Source: Accumulibacter sp.
GTDB lineage: Bacteria; Pseudomonadota; Gammaproteobacteria; Burkholderiales; Rhodocyclaceae
Assembly: GCA_020049495.1 (NCBI GenBank)
Contig: JAIFKU010000040.1
Span: 1-36,706, forward strand
Direction of reading: 5' to 3'
DNA length: 36,706 nt
Below are positions 17,866 to 26,360 of this stretch, piece by piece. The position numbers and the translations under genes were made by a program. The first letter of the stretch is position 1. Each line of letters begins with the position of its first letter. A model generated the notes under the pieces. It did not search any database and was not told where the DNA came from. It saw only the letters and a list, made by a program, of their open reading frames with translations.

Positions 17866-19470
17866 ATGATCCGGATTTCCGAACTGCGTCTGCCGCTCGA
17901 ACATCCACCGGCAGCGCTGCCGGTCGCTGTTGCCCGGCATCTGGGCATCGCGCAGACGGCTATCCGCGACATCAGCGTCTTCAAACGCAGCCACGACGCA
18001 CGCAAGAAAAATGCACTGATGTTCATCTATACCGTCGATGTCGCCGTCGATAATGAAGACGCCCTGCTGCAGAAGTTTGCCGACAACCCGAAGACAGGAG
18101 CGACGCCGGACACGAGCTACCACTTCGTCGCGCAGGCGCCGGCCACACTCGCGACCCGACCGGTGATCGTGGGCTTCGGCCCGGCCGGCATTTTCGCCGC
18201 GCTGATCCTGGCGCAAATGGGGTTTCGCCCACTGGTGCTGGAACGCGGCAAGGCCGTGCGCGAACGCACCAGGGACACCTGGGGACTGTGGCGCAACAAG
18301 GTGCTTGACCCGGAATCGAATGTCCAGTTCGGCGAGGGTGGTGCCGGCACCTTCTCGGACGGCAAGCTGTACAGCCAGGTCAAGGACCCGCGCCACCTGG
18401 GACGCAAGGTGCTGAACGAGTTCGTCAAAGCCGGCGCACCGGCCGAAATCCTTTACGTCGCCAAACCGCACATCGGCACTTTCCGGCTGGTCGGCATGGT
18501 CGAACGCATGCGCCACGAGATTGAAACACTGGGCGGCGAAATCCGCTTCCAGAGCCGCGTCACCGGCCTGCACATCGAGCAGGGACACGTACGTGGCGTC
18601 AGGCTGGCCAGTGGTGAAGAGATCGCCGCCAGCCAGGTCATCCTGGCACTCGGCCACAGCGCACGCGACACCTTCGAAATGCTCCATGCTGCCGGGGTCT
18701 TCATGGAGGCCAAGCCCTTCGCCGTCGGCTTCCGCATCGAGCACCCGCAATCGCTGATCGACAAGGCACGCCTCGGCCCGAATGCCGGCAACCCGCTGCT
18801 CGGTGCGGCCGACTACAAGCTGGTCTATCACGCGTCCAACGGGCGGGCGGTCTATAGCTTCTGCATGTGCCCCGGCGGGCAGGTGGTGGCCGCCACGTCC
18901 GAAGCGAACTGCGTGGTGACTAACGGCATGAGCCAGTATTCGCGTACCGAGCGCAATGCCAATGCAGGCCTTGTCGTAAACGTCTCGCCTGGCGATTTTA
19001 CCGGTGCCGGCGCCGGCAACCCGCTGGCCGGCATCGCCTTCCAGCGCCGTCTCGAAAGGCACGCCTTCGCTCTGGGCGGTGGCACCTACGAAGCACCCGG
19101 ACAGCTCGTCGGCGATTTCCTGGCCGGGCGGCCTTCGACGCAACTCGGCACGGTCATCCCGTCGTACCAGCCCGGAGTTCATCTGACCGATCTTTCCACG
19201 GCCCTGCCGGATTTTGCCATCGCCGCGATGCGCGAAGCGCTACCCGTCTTCGACCGCCAGATCAGGGGCTTTGCCCTGCCCGCCGCGATGCTTACCGGCG
19301 TCGAGACGCGCACCTCGTCTCCGCTGCGCATCACGCGCGGCGAGGATTACCAGAGTGTTAATGTAAAAGGTCTCTATCCGGCCGGCGAAGGCGCCGGTTA
19401 CGCAGGCGGCATCCTCTCCGCCGGAATCGACGGCATCAGGATTGCCGAAGCGGTAGCGCTGGGCATATAA
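17866..19470 (+). CDS. FAD-dependent oxidoreductase (COG2509 type)
   Basis: This 534-residue protein is a member of the COG2509 group of uncharacterised FAD-dependent dehydrogenases. An N-terminal basic domain (residues 1-90, with FKRSHDARKKN...FIYTVDV) precedes the dinucleotide-binding site VIVGFGPAGIFAALILAQMG (about 99-118). Downstream are QFGEGGAGTFSDGKLYS, a flavin-contact signature of this group, and a closing GLYPAGEGAGYAGGILSAGIDG that binds FAD. No membrane segment is seen. The substrate is unknown. The gene starts 85 bp after mtnA on the same strand and could be co-transcribed, though nothing in salvage chemistry requires it. Confidence 0.87.
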   Translation: MIRISELRLPLEHPPAALPVAVARHLGIAQTAIRDISVFKRSHDARKKNALMFIYTVDVAVDNEDALLQKFADNPKTGATPDTSYHFVAQAPATLATRPVIVGFGPAGIFAALILAQMGFRPLVLERGKAVRERTRDTWGLWRNKVLDPESNVQFGEGGAGTFSDGKLYSQVKDPRHLGRKVLNEFVKAGAPAEILYVAKPHIGTFRLVGMVERMRHEIETLGGEIRFQSRVTGLHIEQGHVRGVRLASGEEIAASQVILALGHSARDTFEMLHAAGVFMEAKPFAVGFRIEHPQSLIDKARLGPNAGNPLLGAADYKLVYHASNGRAVYSFCMCPGGQVVAATSEANCVVTNGMSQYSRTERNANAGLVVNVSPGDFTGAGAGNPLAGIAFQRRLERHAFALGGGTYEAPGQLVGDFLAGRPSTQLGTVIPSYQPGVHLTDLSTALPDFAIAAMREALPVFDRQIRGFALPAAMLTGVETRTSSPLRITRGEDYQSVNVKGLYPAGEGAGYAGGILSAGIDGIRIAEAVALGI

Positions 19471-19544
19471 GCACCGAATCCTTTGGCCTGATCTCGCCAG
19501 GATGGCCCCATTCCTGAGCAAAGCCGAAGCTTCTGCCGCAACTA

Positions 19545-19573
19545 TTGCCCCCCGGCCGGTCGCAACTGATAAT
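19545..19573 (+). promoter_or_regulatory. Candidate sigma-70 promoter for ankyrin/DUF3820 genes
   Basis: TTGCCC (19545-19550) and GATAAT (19568-19573) are separated by 17 bp, matching the consensus at four and five of six bases. A second -10-like TATAAT lies at 19582-19587. A transcript from here would have a leader of about 40 bases containing the GGAG site of the ankyrin gene. Confidence 0.42.
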
Positions 19574-19620
19574 ATTGACTCTATAATTCAGCAGGTGATT
19601 CATCCCTTGGAGATTTTGTT

Positions 19621-20130
19621 GTGAGCCCAGAAGTCGATCTGATCAAAGCGATTCGCACGGGTCAGTTGTCTGAAGTGATCGCCGCCCTCGACGCCGGCGC
19701 CGAGGTCGAGTTGCATGACGGCAAGGGCGACCCCGGTCTTCCGCTGGCCATGGCCTGTTTCATGGGCTTCGCCGAGATTGCACGCGAGTTGATCCTGCGT
19801 GGGGCCAAGGTCAATTTTAGCGACAACCGCGAACCCACCTCACCCTTGTCGATGGCGCTTCGCGGCGGTCGTACCGAGGTGGTCAAAGTTCTGATTGAAC
19901 TGGGTGGCGAGATTCCGCAAGGAGTACAAACGGGCCTGACGGATCAGGAACTGATGCTGGCGCGCTGGAAAGCGCAGCATTTCGGTGCGAGCACCTCCAC
20001 TTCCGACCCGAGCGGCAACGAGCAGAATGTCATCGAAGAGATCCAGATGGTGGGGTGTTACGGAACCGATACCGGCGTTCTGGAAGCCGACATCAGGCGT
20101 TTTGTGCGGGAAATGGACAACAAAAAGTAA
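19621..20130 (+). CDS. Small cytoplasmic ankyrin-repeat protein
   Basis: This 169-residue protein starts with GTG, with GGAG eight bases upstream. Residues 1-105 hold about three ankyrin repeats (VIAALDAGAEVELHD, LPLAMACFMGFAEIARELILRGAKVNFSD, SPLSMALRGGRTEVVKVLIELGGEI). The last ~60 residues are not ankyrin-like and include VIEEIQMVGCYGTDTGVLEADIRRFVREM. There is no signal peptide, so unlike the ankyrin protein at 7400-8185 it should be cytoplasmic. The target protein is unknown. It is followed after 25 bp by a DUF3820 gene, probably in the same transcript. Confidence 0.82.
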   Translation: MSPEVDLIKAIRTGQLSEVIAALDAGAEVELHDGKGDPGLPLAMACFMGFAEIARELILRGAKVNFSDNREPTSPLSMALRGGRTEVVKVLIELGGEIPQGVQTGLTDQELMLARWKAQHFGASTSTSDPSGNEQNVIEEIQMVGCYGTDTGVLEADIRRFVREMDNKK

Positions 20131-20155
20131 GGTATCCCCGAATGCCGGAGCTGAA

Positions 20156-20380
20156 GTGAAGCCCGAAGACCTCCTGCTCCTCGTCACCCGCAGCATGCCC
20201 TTCGGCAAATACAAGGGGCGCCTGATAGCCGATCTGCCCGGCAACTACCTCAACTGGTTTGCCCGGGAAGGCTTCCCGTCCGGCGAAATCGGTCGTCTGC
20301 TTGCCCTCATGCATGAACTCGATCACAACGGCCTGTCCTCCTTGCTCGACCCCTTGCGTCATCAGCGTACCAGGGAATAG
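20156..20380 (+). CDS. DUF3820 family protein
   Basis: This 74-residue protein starts at a GTG preceded by GGAG at five bases; longer in-frame starts would overlap the ankyrin gene. It matches DUF3820, named in databases as a putative quorum-sensing-regulated virulence factor. The key pattern is MPFGKYKGRLIADLPGNYLN followed by WFAREGFPSGEIGRLLALMHELDHNGL. The FGKYKG pattern also occurs in a domain found near exonucleases and nucleic-acid enzymes. Its biochemical role is not known. It sits 25 bp after a small ankyrin gene on the same strand and is convergent with the RND operon. Confidence 0.85.
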   Translation: MKPEDLLLLVTRSMPFGKYKGRLIADLPGNYLNWFAREGFPSGEIGRLLALMHELDHNGLSSLLDPLRHQRTRE

Positions 20381-20416
20381 CCGCACTTTACCCGAGCGCT
20401 CAAACGCGAGTGGTTT

Positions 20417-20656
20417 TCAGTTGCTGCAGGAACCACCGTCACTGCGCTTGAGGCCGAGTTTGACCATGATGGCTTCGGCCGGACAGAAGCGGGTGAAGCC
20501 GCTCTGAAACAGATTGACGCCGACGAAGGCAGTGAACCACAGGAAGTATTTTGAAACGAACAACGGACTGGCTTCGACACCGAGAGCAAGCGAAATCAGG
20601 ATAAAAGCTCCGGCCATGATGCGGATGGCGCGTTCTGTTGTAATACATGAACTCAT
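20417..20656 (-). CDS. DUF2892 inner-membrane protein, last gene of SQR-RND operon
   Basis: This 79-residue protein has two hydrophobic helices (about 12-28 and 37-52), followed by the GFTRFCPAEAIMVKLGL motif of the DUF2892 (YgaP-type) family. Its ATG overlaps the TGA of the RND gene (ATGA), which implies coupled translation. DUF2892 segments are found fused or next to rhodanese and other sulfur-handling proteins. This fits the SQR-like gene two positions upstream. Two cysteines, one in FCPAE and one near the end (GGSCSN), might take part in sulfur transfer, which is an inference. Confidence 0.87.
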   Translation of the reverse strand: MSSCITTERAIRIMAGAFILISLALGVEASPLFVSKYFLWFTAFVGVNLFQSGFTRFCPAEAIMVKLGLKRSDGGSCSN

Positions 20657-23600
20657 GATACGTATTCCTTGTTGAAAGCTGCGTAGTAAAGCACCGGAAT
20701 GACCACCAGTGTGAGCACGGTGGACACAAAAATGCCGAAGATCAGGCTGATCGCCAGCCCGTTGAAAATCGGGTCGTCGAGGATGAACAATGCACCGAGC
20801 ATGGCGGCCAGCCCGGTCAGCGCAATCGGCTTGGCACGCACGGCGGCGGACTGGATCACTGCCTCGGCGAAGTCCATTCCGCTGGCCGCCTGCTGCCTGA
20901 TGAAGTCGACGAGCAGGATCGAGTTGCGCACGATGATGCCGGCCAGAGCGATCATGCCGATCATCGAAGTCGCCGTATATTGGCTGCCGAGCAGCGCATG
21001 ACCGGGCATTACACCGATGATGGTCAGCGGGATCGGCGCCATGATCACCAGCGGCACCAGATAGCTCTTGAAGTGCGCCACCACCAACAGGTAGATGAGA
21101 ATCAGGCCGACGCCGTAGGCAATGCCCATGTCGCGGAAGGTCTCGTAAGTCACCTGCCACTCGCCGTCCCACTTGATGCTGTAGCCGGCGTAGGGGTCGG
21201 ACGGCTGTCTGATGAACCATTCACCCAGAGTACCGCCCTGGTCGAGCGGCTTGCCGACGATCTCGCCACGCGCATCGAACATTCCGTAAAGCGGCGAATC
21301 GAGTTTGCCGCCCATGTCGCCGAAGACGTAAACCACCGGCAGCAGATCCTTGTGAAAGACCGTTTTTTCTCGCGGCTGATCACGTACCTCGACGACTTCG
21401 GAAACCGGTACCAGTTGGCCTTCCCGCGAGCGCACCTTGAGTTTGAGCAGCGCATCGAGCGAACTCTGTTTCTCGGCAGGCAAGATGACGCGCACCGGAA
21501 TTCCGAACTTCGATTCGGCGTTATGTACCGGCGTCACATCCTCGCCGGCCAAGCCCATGCGCACCACGTCGACGATGTCGCTCTGGGCCACGCCAAGCAA
21601 GGCGGCCTTGCTTTGCAGCACGTGCAGCACGGTCTTCCTGGCATCGGCCTGTACCGAATCGTCGATGCCGACAAGATCAGGCGTATTTTCCAGTACCTTG
21701 CGCACGCTCTTGGCGACAGCGATCTGTCCCTGGTAGTCCGGCCCGTAAACTTCGGCGACAATCGGCGACATCACCGGCGGACCGGGCGGCACTTCGACCA
21801 CCTTGGCGTTGCCGCCGGACTTGCGGCCTATCGTTTCGACAGCCTCGCGCACAGACACGGCAATTTCGTGACTGGCACGCGAGCGGTGCTTCTTGTCGGC
21901 CAGGTTGACCTGCAGGTCGCCGGATTCCGGCGAGGCGCGCAAATAGTATTGGCGCACCAGACCATTGAAATTGATCGGACTGGCCGTGCCGGCATAGGCC
22001 TGATAATTCACCACTTCCGGCACCCTGGCGACTTCGGCGCCAATCTCGTGCAGCACCCGTGCCGTTTCCTCCAGAGGCGTTCCGACCGGCATGTCGAGAA
22101 CAATCTGGAATTCGCTCTTGTTGTCGAAGGGCAGCATCTTGAGTACCACCAGCTTGAAGCCGGCCAGCGACACCGAACCGAGGATCAGCAGGATGATGAC
22201 CAGCAACAGCTTTTTGCGCGCCGCAGCGCCGGTTTTCGCGACAAGGAAGGGGGTCAGCAGGCGCCGAAAAAAGGCGTCCATCTTGCCGCTAAGGCCTTTT
22301 TCAGTAATCTTGGGCAAGACGCTCGTATGTACCTTCATCAACCGCGCCGCCAGCCACGGCGTGACGACAAACGCCACGGCCAGCGAAATGAGCATGCCCA
22401 TCGACGAGTTGATCGGGATCGGGCTCATGTACGGCCCCATCAGGCCGCTGACGAAAGCCATCGGTAGCAGGGCGGCGATCACCGTCAGCGTGGCGAGGAT
22501 GGTCGGCCCGCCGACCTCATCAACGGCATTAGGAATGATTTCAAGCAAGGGTTTTCCAGGGTACAGCCCCTGCCAGCGGTGAATGTTTTCGACGACGACG
22601 ATGGCGTCGTCAACCAGAATGCCGATCGAGAAAATCAGAGCAAAGAGCGAGACGCGGTTGAGCGTGAAGCCCCACGCCCACGAAGCAAACAGCGTTGCGG
22701 CCAGCGTCAGCGTTACCGCGACACCGACAATCAGCGCCTCGCGTCGTCCCAGCGCGAAGAAAACCAGCAGCACGACGAAGGCCGTGGCAAAGACCAGTTT
22801 GCCGATCAGCTTCTGCGCCTTGTCCGTCGCCGTTTCACCGTAGTTGCGGGTGACCGTGACTTCGACACCTTCCGGGATCACCGTTCCCTTGAGCGAGGCG
22901 ACACGGGCAATCACGCCATCGGCGACGTCGGCGGCATTGACCCCGGGCTTCTTGGAAATCTGTATGGTCACCGCAGGAACTTCTCCGTCCTTGCTGCCGA
23001 ACCACACGTATTTTCCCGGCTGATCGGGGCCGTCTTCGACGCGCGCCACGTCACCCATGAATACCGGCTTGCGCCCCTTGGCCTCGCCGCGCACGGCCAC
23101 CACGAGTTGCCTGACGTCGGCCGCCGATTCGAGATAGGTGCCGGTCTGCACCAGCACCTCGCGATTGCCGGCCACCAACTTGCCTGATGATTGCAGGGCA
23201 TTGCCGACTTTCAGGGCCGCCGAGAGATCCTGCGGCGTCACGCCGTAGGCATTCATGCGCTCGCTGTCCATCACCACGCGAATGACGTGATCCGGACCGC
23301 CTATCGTCGAGATGTCGCGTGTCCCCTTGATCCGCTTGAACTCGATTTCCGCCGCCCGCGCCACCTGCTGCAAGTCAAAGGCCGAGCGCTGTTCATCAGA
23401 GGTGTGGAAGGTCAGCGCCACAATGGGCACATCGTCGATGCCCTTCGGCTTGATGATCGGCTCCTGCACGCCCAGATTGGGCGGCAGCCAGTCGCGATTG
23501 GAATGCACGGTATCGTAAAGGCGCAGAATCGCATCGTTGTACTTGACGCCGACGTCGAACTGCACGGTGATGACCGCCATGCCGGGGCGCGATACCGAGA

Positions 23601-23850
23601 ACACGTGTTCGATGCCGGACATGCGCGAGAACACCTGCTCGGCCGGCGTCGCCACCAGATTTTCAACGTCCTTGGCCGACGCCCCCGGGAAGGCGACGAA
23701 GACGCTGGCCATGGTCACATCGATCTGCGGCTCTTCTTCGCGCGGCGTCACCAGGGTGGCGAAAATGCCCATCAATAGCGCGACGAGCGCCAGCAGGGGC
23801 GTCATCTGCGACGCCTGGAAAAATTTTGCTATACGGCCGGAAATGCCCAT
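20653..23850 (-). CDS. RND-family efflux pump, inner-membrane subunit
   Basis: The product from the ATG at 23850 is 1,065 residues long, typical of AcrB-like proton-driven pumps; the open frame runs further upstream but overlaps the SQR gene. TM1 lies at about residues 16-36. Two large periplasmic loops alternate with helix bundles. The proton-relay pair sits in GILVDDAIVVVENIHRW (D414, D415). Near the N-terminus it reads EEEPQIDVTMASVFVAFPGASAKDVENLV. The translation start lies two bp after the SQR stop, with AAGGA inside the SQR end. The adaptor is encoded first in the operon; no outer-membrane TolC-type gene is present. The substrate cannot be read from sequence; context suggests a sulfur-related or toxic small molecule. 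Confidence 0.94.
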   Translation of the reverse strand: MGISGRIAKFFQASQMTPLLALVALLMGIFATLVTPREEEPQIDVTMASVFVAFPGASAKDVENLVATPAEQVFSRMSGIEHVFSVSRPGMAVITVQFDVGVKYNDAILRLYDTVHSNRDWLPPNLGVQEPIIKPKGIDDVPIVALTFHTSDEQRSAFDLQQVARAAEIEFKRIKGTRDISTIGGPDHVIRVVMDSERMNAYGVTPQDLSAALKVGNALQSSGKLVAGNREVLVQTGTYLESAADVRQLVVAVRGEAKGRKPVFMGDVARVEDGPDQPGKYVWFGSKDGEVPAVTIQISKKPGVNAADVADGVIARVASLKGTVIPEGVEVTVTRNYGETATDKAQKLIGKLVFATAFVVLLVFFALGRREALIVGVAVTLTLAATLFASWAWGFTLNRVSLFALIFSIGILVDDAIVVVENIHRWQGLYPGKPLLEIIPNAVDEVGGPTILATLTVIAALLPMAFVSGLMGPYMSPIPINSSMGMLISLAVAFVVTPWLAARLMKVHTSVLPKITEKGLSGKMDAFFRRLLTPFLVAKTGAAARKKLLLVIILLILGSVSLAGFKLVVLKMLPFDNKSEFQIVLDMPVGTPLEETARVLHEIGAEVARVPEVVNYQAYAGTASPINFNGLVRQYYLRASPESGDLQVNLADKKHRSRASHEIAVSVREAVETIGRKSGGNAKVVEVPPGPPVMSPIVAEVYGPDYQGQIAVAKSVRKVLENTPDLVGIDDSVQADARKTVLHVLQSKAALLGVAQSDIVDVVRMGLAGEDVTPVHNAESKFGIPVRVILPAEKQSSLDALLKLKVRSREGQLVPVSEVVEVRDQPREKTVFHKDLLPVVYVFGDMGGKLDSPLYGMFDARGEIVGKPLDQGGTLGEWFIRQPSDPYAGYSIKWDGEWQVTYETFRDMGIAYGVGLILIYLLVVAHFKSYLVPLVIMAPIPLTIIGVMPGHALLGSQYTATSMIGMIALAGIIVRNSILLVDFIRQQAASGMDFAEAVIQSAAVRAKPIALTGLAAMLGALFILDDPIFNGLAISLIFGIFVSTVLTLVVIPVLYYAAFNKEYVS

Positions 23851-23852
23851 TA

Positions 23853-25130
23853 TTATTGCTTGTCCTTGAGTTTCATGATGCCCAGAGCATTCATCACGTA
23901 TTTTTCGTAAATCGGCTCGGAGGTACCCTTCTTCAGCTTGTGCATGAAATATTTTTCGAAAGCCACCTTGGCTACATGCACCCACCTGCCGTGCGAGAAC
24001 CAGTTCACGTTGCGTGGCGGAATCTGCGGCAAGGCCACAAAAGCCGCCCCCGTGGCGCCGAAGTCGGCCAGACAGATGGCGTTCCAGGTCGCGTGGCGAT
24101 CTGGCTCCAGTCCATCGAGAACGGCACGAATGTTATGCGCGGTAGCCGTTACCATCGATTCAATCATGTACCCGGTTTTCGGCGTACCGGTCGGCACCGG
24201 CGTCACTTCGACCGGCGGAATCGCCACGCAAACGCCAATCGAATAGATGTTCTGGAATTTCGGGTTGCGCTGGAAGGCGTCAATCAGGACAAAGCCGCGC
24301 GGGTTGGTCAGTCCCTCGATGCCAGACACTGCATCGACCCCCTTGAAGGCCGGCAGCATCATCGAATACTTGAACGGCAACAGATGCTCCTTCTTCGGCT
24401 TGCCATCCTCGTCGTGTTCGGTGACGAACATCTTGCCGGCTTCAACTTTCATCACCTTGGCATTGCAGATCCACTTGATGTGCTTGTCGCGGAAAATTGA
24501 CTCCATCAGCCCCTTGGAATCACCGACGCCACCGAGGCCAAGGTGTCCGATATAAGGCTCCGAAGTCACAAAGGTCATCGGCACCTTGTCGCGGATTTTG
24601 CGCCGGCGCAGATCGGTTTCCATGATCATGGTGAATTCGTAAGCCGGTCCGAAGCATGAAGCCCCCTGCACGGCACCCGAAACGATGGGGCCCGGGTCGG
24701 CAACAAATTTTGCCCATTCGTCCTTCGCCTGCAAGGCATGATCAACGTGGCAAATCGACTGCGTATGTCCCTGCGGCCCAAGCCCTTCGATCTCGTCGAA
24801 GGCCAGCTTCGGGCCAGTGGCAATGATCAGAAAATCGTATTCGAGACGGCGACCGTCGCCCATTTCCAGACAATTCTCTTCCGGATGCACGCGCCTGACG
24901 CCAGCCGGATCAAAATCGATTTGACGATTGGCCAGCAAAGGCGCGATCTCCAGTTCGATCTCCTCGCGCTTGCGCCAATCCACCGCCACCCATGGGTTAG
25001 AGGGAACAAAATGAAACGTCGGCGTGTTTGCGACAACCGTGACACGATCTTCAGGACGGGCAATTTCACGCATCTCGAAAGCCATCGGCAAGCCGCCAAT
25101 GCCAGCACCGACAATTACGATGTGAGCCAT
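23853..25130 (-). CDS. sqr: Sulfide:quinone oxidoreductase-like flavoprotein
   Basis: This 425-residue protein fits sulfide:quinone oxidoreductase, a membrane-bound FAD enzyme that oxidises sulfide to polysulfide and passes electrons to quinone. It has the FAD site IVIVGAGIGGLPMAFEM at the N-terminus, IIATGPKL, and three cysteines at the places expected from the Acidithiobacillus enzyme: C127 in SICHVD, C159 in GASCFGPAYEF and C353 in AICLADFGATGAAF. PKTGYMIESM and the C-terminal amphipathic end (NWFSHGRWVHVAKVAFEKYFM) also fit. AGGAG lies six bases before the ATG. Its location between an RND adaptor and an RND pump is unusual. A related flavocytochrome or NADH dehydrogenase role is less likely, given the cysteines. 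Confidence 0.87.
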   Translation of the reverse strand: MAHIVIVGAGIGGLPMAFEMREIARPEDRVTVVANTPTFHFVPSNPWVAVDWRKREEIELEIAPLLANRQIDFDPAGVRRVHPEENCLEMGDGRRLEYDFLIIATGPKLAFDEIEGLGPQGHTQSICHVDHALQAKDEWAKFVADPGPIVSGAVQGASCFGPAYEFTMIMETDLRRRKIRDKVPMTFVTSEPYIGHLGLGGVGDSKGLMESIFRDKHIKWICNAKVMKVEAGKMFVTEHDEDGKPKKEHLLPFKYSMMLPAFKGVDAVSGIEGLTNPRGFVLIDAFQRNPKFQNIYSIGVCVAIPPVEVTPVPTGTPKTGYMIESMVTATAHNIRAVLDGLEPDRHATWNAICLADFGATGAAFVALPQIPPRNVNWFSHGRWVHVAKVAFEKYFMHKLKKGTSEPIYEKYVMNALGIMKLKDKQ

Positions 25131-25219
25131 TTTTCTCTCCTCGACGTTTAAACCCGCGTGTTGAAATGCGTAATCAGTGGATTGCTGCCTTGGCTGCTCC
25201 TGGTAGCACTTCAGTTGCG

Positions 25220-26245
25220 CTATTTCCTGTTCTGTCCCTGATGGGTTGCAGACTTCAGGGCGATGCCGGCCTTGATCGGGTCAAGCACGACACACTCGCC
25301 GCTCGTCAGGCCAGCCAGTACCTCGATTTCGCCGCCAGCCGACGTCTCGCCAAGGCGTACTTGCCGCAAGGACACGGCACCCTGTTCGTTCTGCACGTAA
25401 ACCGCCGCCACTTCGCCTCGACGAAGGACGGATGCAGCAGGCACGGTCATGCGCTGCACACGGCCGATGACGAAATGAACACGGGCAAACATGCCGGGGA
25501 TCACGTCTTTCAGATTCGCCGGCAAAGCCACGCGCACCTGCGAAACGTGCGTGGCGACATCGGCTGTCGGCAGGAGACTCACCGCCTTCGCCTCGACCCA
25601 TTGCCCGAGTTCAGGGAATTCGATCCTGGCTTGCTTTACATTACGCATCTGCGGTAACTGGTACTGCGGAATGCTGGCCGTCACACGCAAGCCGTTTGGG
25701 TCGTAGAGGGTCAGCAACGGCCTGCCCGGCGCCGCCGTTTCCCCCTGCTCGATCAGGCGCTGGGCGACGATACCCGAAATCGGAGCCGTCACGCTGGTAT
25801 GGCCCAGACTGACTCCGGCCTGACCGCGCACGGCCTGGGCCGCCTCGAAGTCCGCCTTGGCCTTGTCCAGCGCCGCCTGACTGATGAAATTCTGCTTCTG
25901 CAGATTCTTCATGCGCTCGTAATTGGCCTTGGCATTGATGTACTGCGCCGACGCACCGGCCGCGACTTCGCTCGCCTCGCGGGCGTCAATGCGTAGCAGC
26001 AATTCCCCTTTCCTTACGCTCTGCCCGGCATCGACGCGCATCTCGATGACACGGCCGGAGACCTGTGATGTCAGCGTGCTCTGTACAACCGCCTCGACCG
26101 TCGCCTCGACCGGCAAGGTCAGATCCACCGCATGCGGCTGCACCACAACCGTCGGCAAGCTTTGCGCGGCCACGGGAAAGGAGATCACCAGCGCTACCAT
26201 GAAAGAGCGCGCGTTACGGAAAACGGGGCAGGATTTCTTTTTCAT
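25220..26245 (-). CDS. RND periplasmic adaptor (membrane-fusion) protein
   Basis: This 341-residue adaptor has a signal peptide (SFMVALVISFPVAAQS, cleavage near residue 29) and no lipobox cysteine. The layout is standard: a lipoyl half-motif (VSGRVIEMRVDAGQSVRKGELLLRID), a coiled-coil hairpin (about 90-145), the second half (SVTAPISGIVAQRLIEQGETAAPGRPLLTLYD), then beta-barrel and membrane-proximal domains. It should link the RND pump encoded three genes on to an outer-membrane channel. It is the first gene of the operon, with 89 bp to the SQR gene. No Shine-Dalgarno sequence is visible; the -10 box ends about seven bases before the ATG, so translation may be leaderless. Confidence 0.92.
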   Translation of the reverse strand: MKKKSCPVFRNARSFMVALVISFPVAAQSLPTVVVQPHAVDLTLPVEATVEAVVQSTLTSQVSGRVIEMRVDAGQSVRKGELLLRIDAREASEVAAGASAQYINAKANYERMKNLQKQNFISQAALDKAKADFEAAQAVRGQAGVSLGHTSVTAPISGIVAQRLIEQGETAAPGRPLLTLYDPNGLRVTASIPQYQLPQMRNVKQARIEFPELGQWVEAKAVSLLPTADVATHVSQVRVALPANLKDVIPGMFARVHFVIGRVQRMTVPAASVLRRGEVAAVYVQNEQGAVSLRQVRLGETSAGGEIEVLAGLTSGECVVLDPIKAGIALKSATHQGQNRK

Positions 26246-26248
26246 GTG

Positions 26249-26266
26249 TATTAGAATACTCTAATA
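26249..26266. promoter_or_regulatory. Inverted repeat operator at the start of the SQR-RND operon
   Basis: TATTAGA (26249-26255) and TCTAATA (26260-26266) form a perfect seven-bp inverted repeat with spacer ATAC, starting three bp upstream of the adaptor ATG. This size and A+T content are typical of sites for ArsR-type winged-helix repressors, which include sulfide-sensing BigR/SqrR proteins. Assignment to that family is inference, since no such regulator gene lies in the window. Confidence 0.65.
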
Positions 26267-26280
26267 TTAAAAATCACACA
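26252..26280 (-). promoter_or_regulatory. Candidate promoter of the SQR-RND operon
   Basis: On the minus strand TTGTGT and TATTCT are separated by 17 bp. The -10 box lies within the TATTAGA inverted repeat, so a bound repressor would block RNA polymerase. The predicted transcription start coincides with or closely precedes the adaptor ATG. The hexamers match consensus only moderately. Confidence 0.42.
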
Positions 26281-26360
26281 ACTATTATCGTGGTCACTTT
26301 ATTCTTGCAGCACCAAAACCGTACTTATAGCATGGTTTTGACGTGAGGAGAGAGGGGCGA

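Noticed and set aside
17848-19182. Long minus-strand open frame of 444 codons
   Set aside because: It lies fully antisense to the COG2509 oxidoreductase, whose FAD motifs are clear; its composition (Arg/Gly/Asp-rich without motifs) is typical of shadow frames in GC-rich DNA.
20980-22467. Plus-strand open frame of 495 codons
   Set aside because: Antisense to the RND pump; the His/Arg-rich translation has no domain and no ribosome site.
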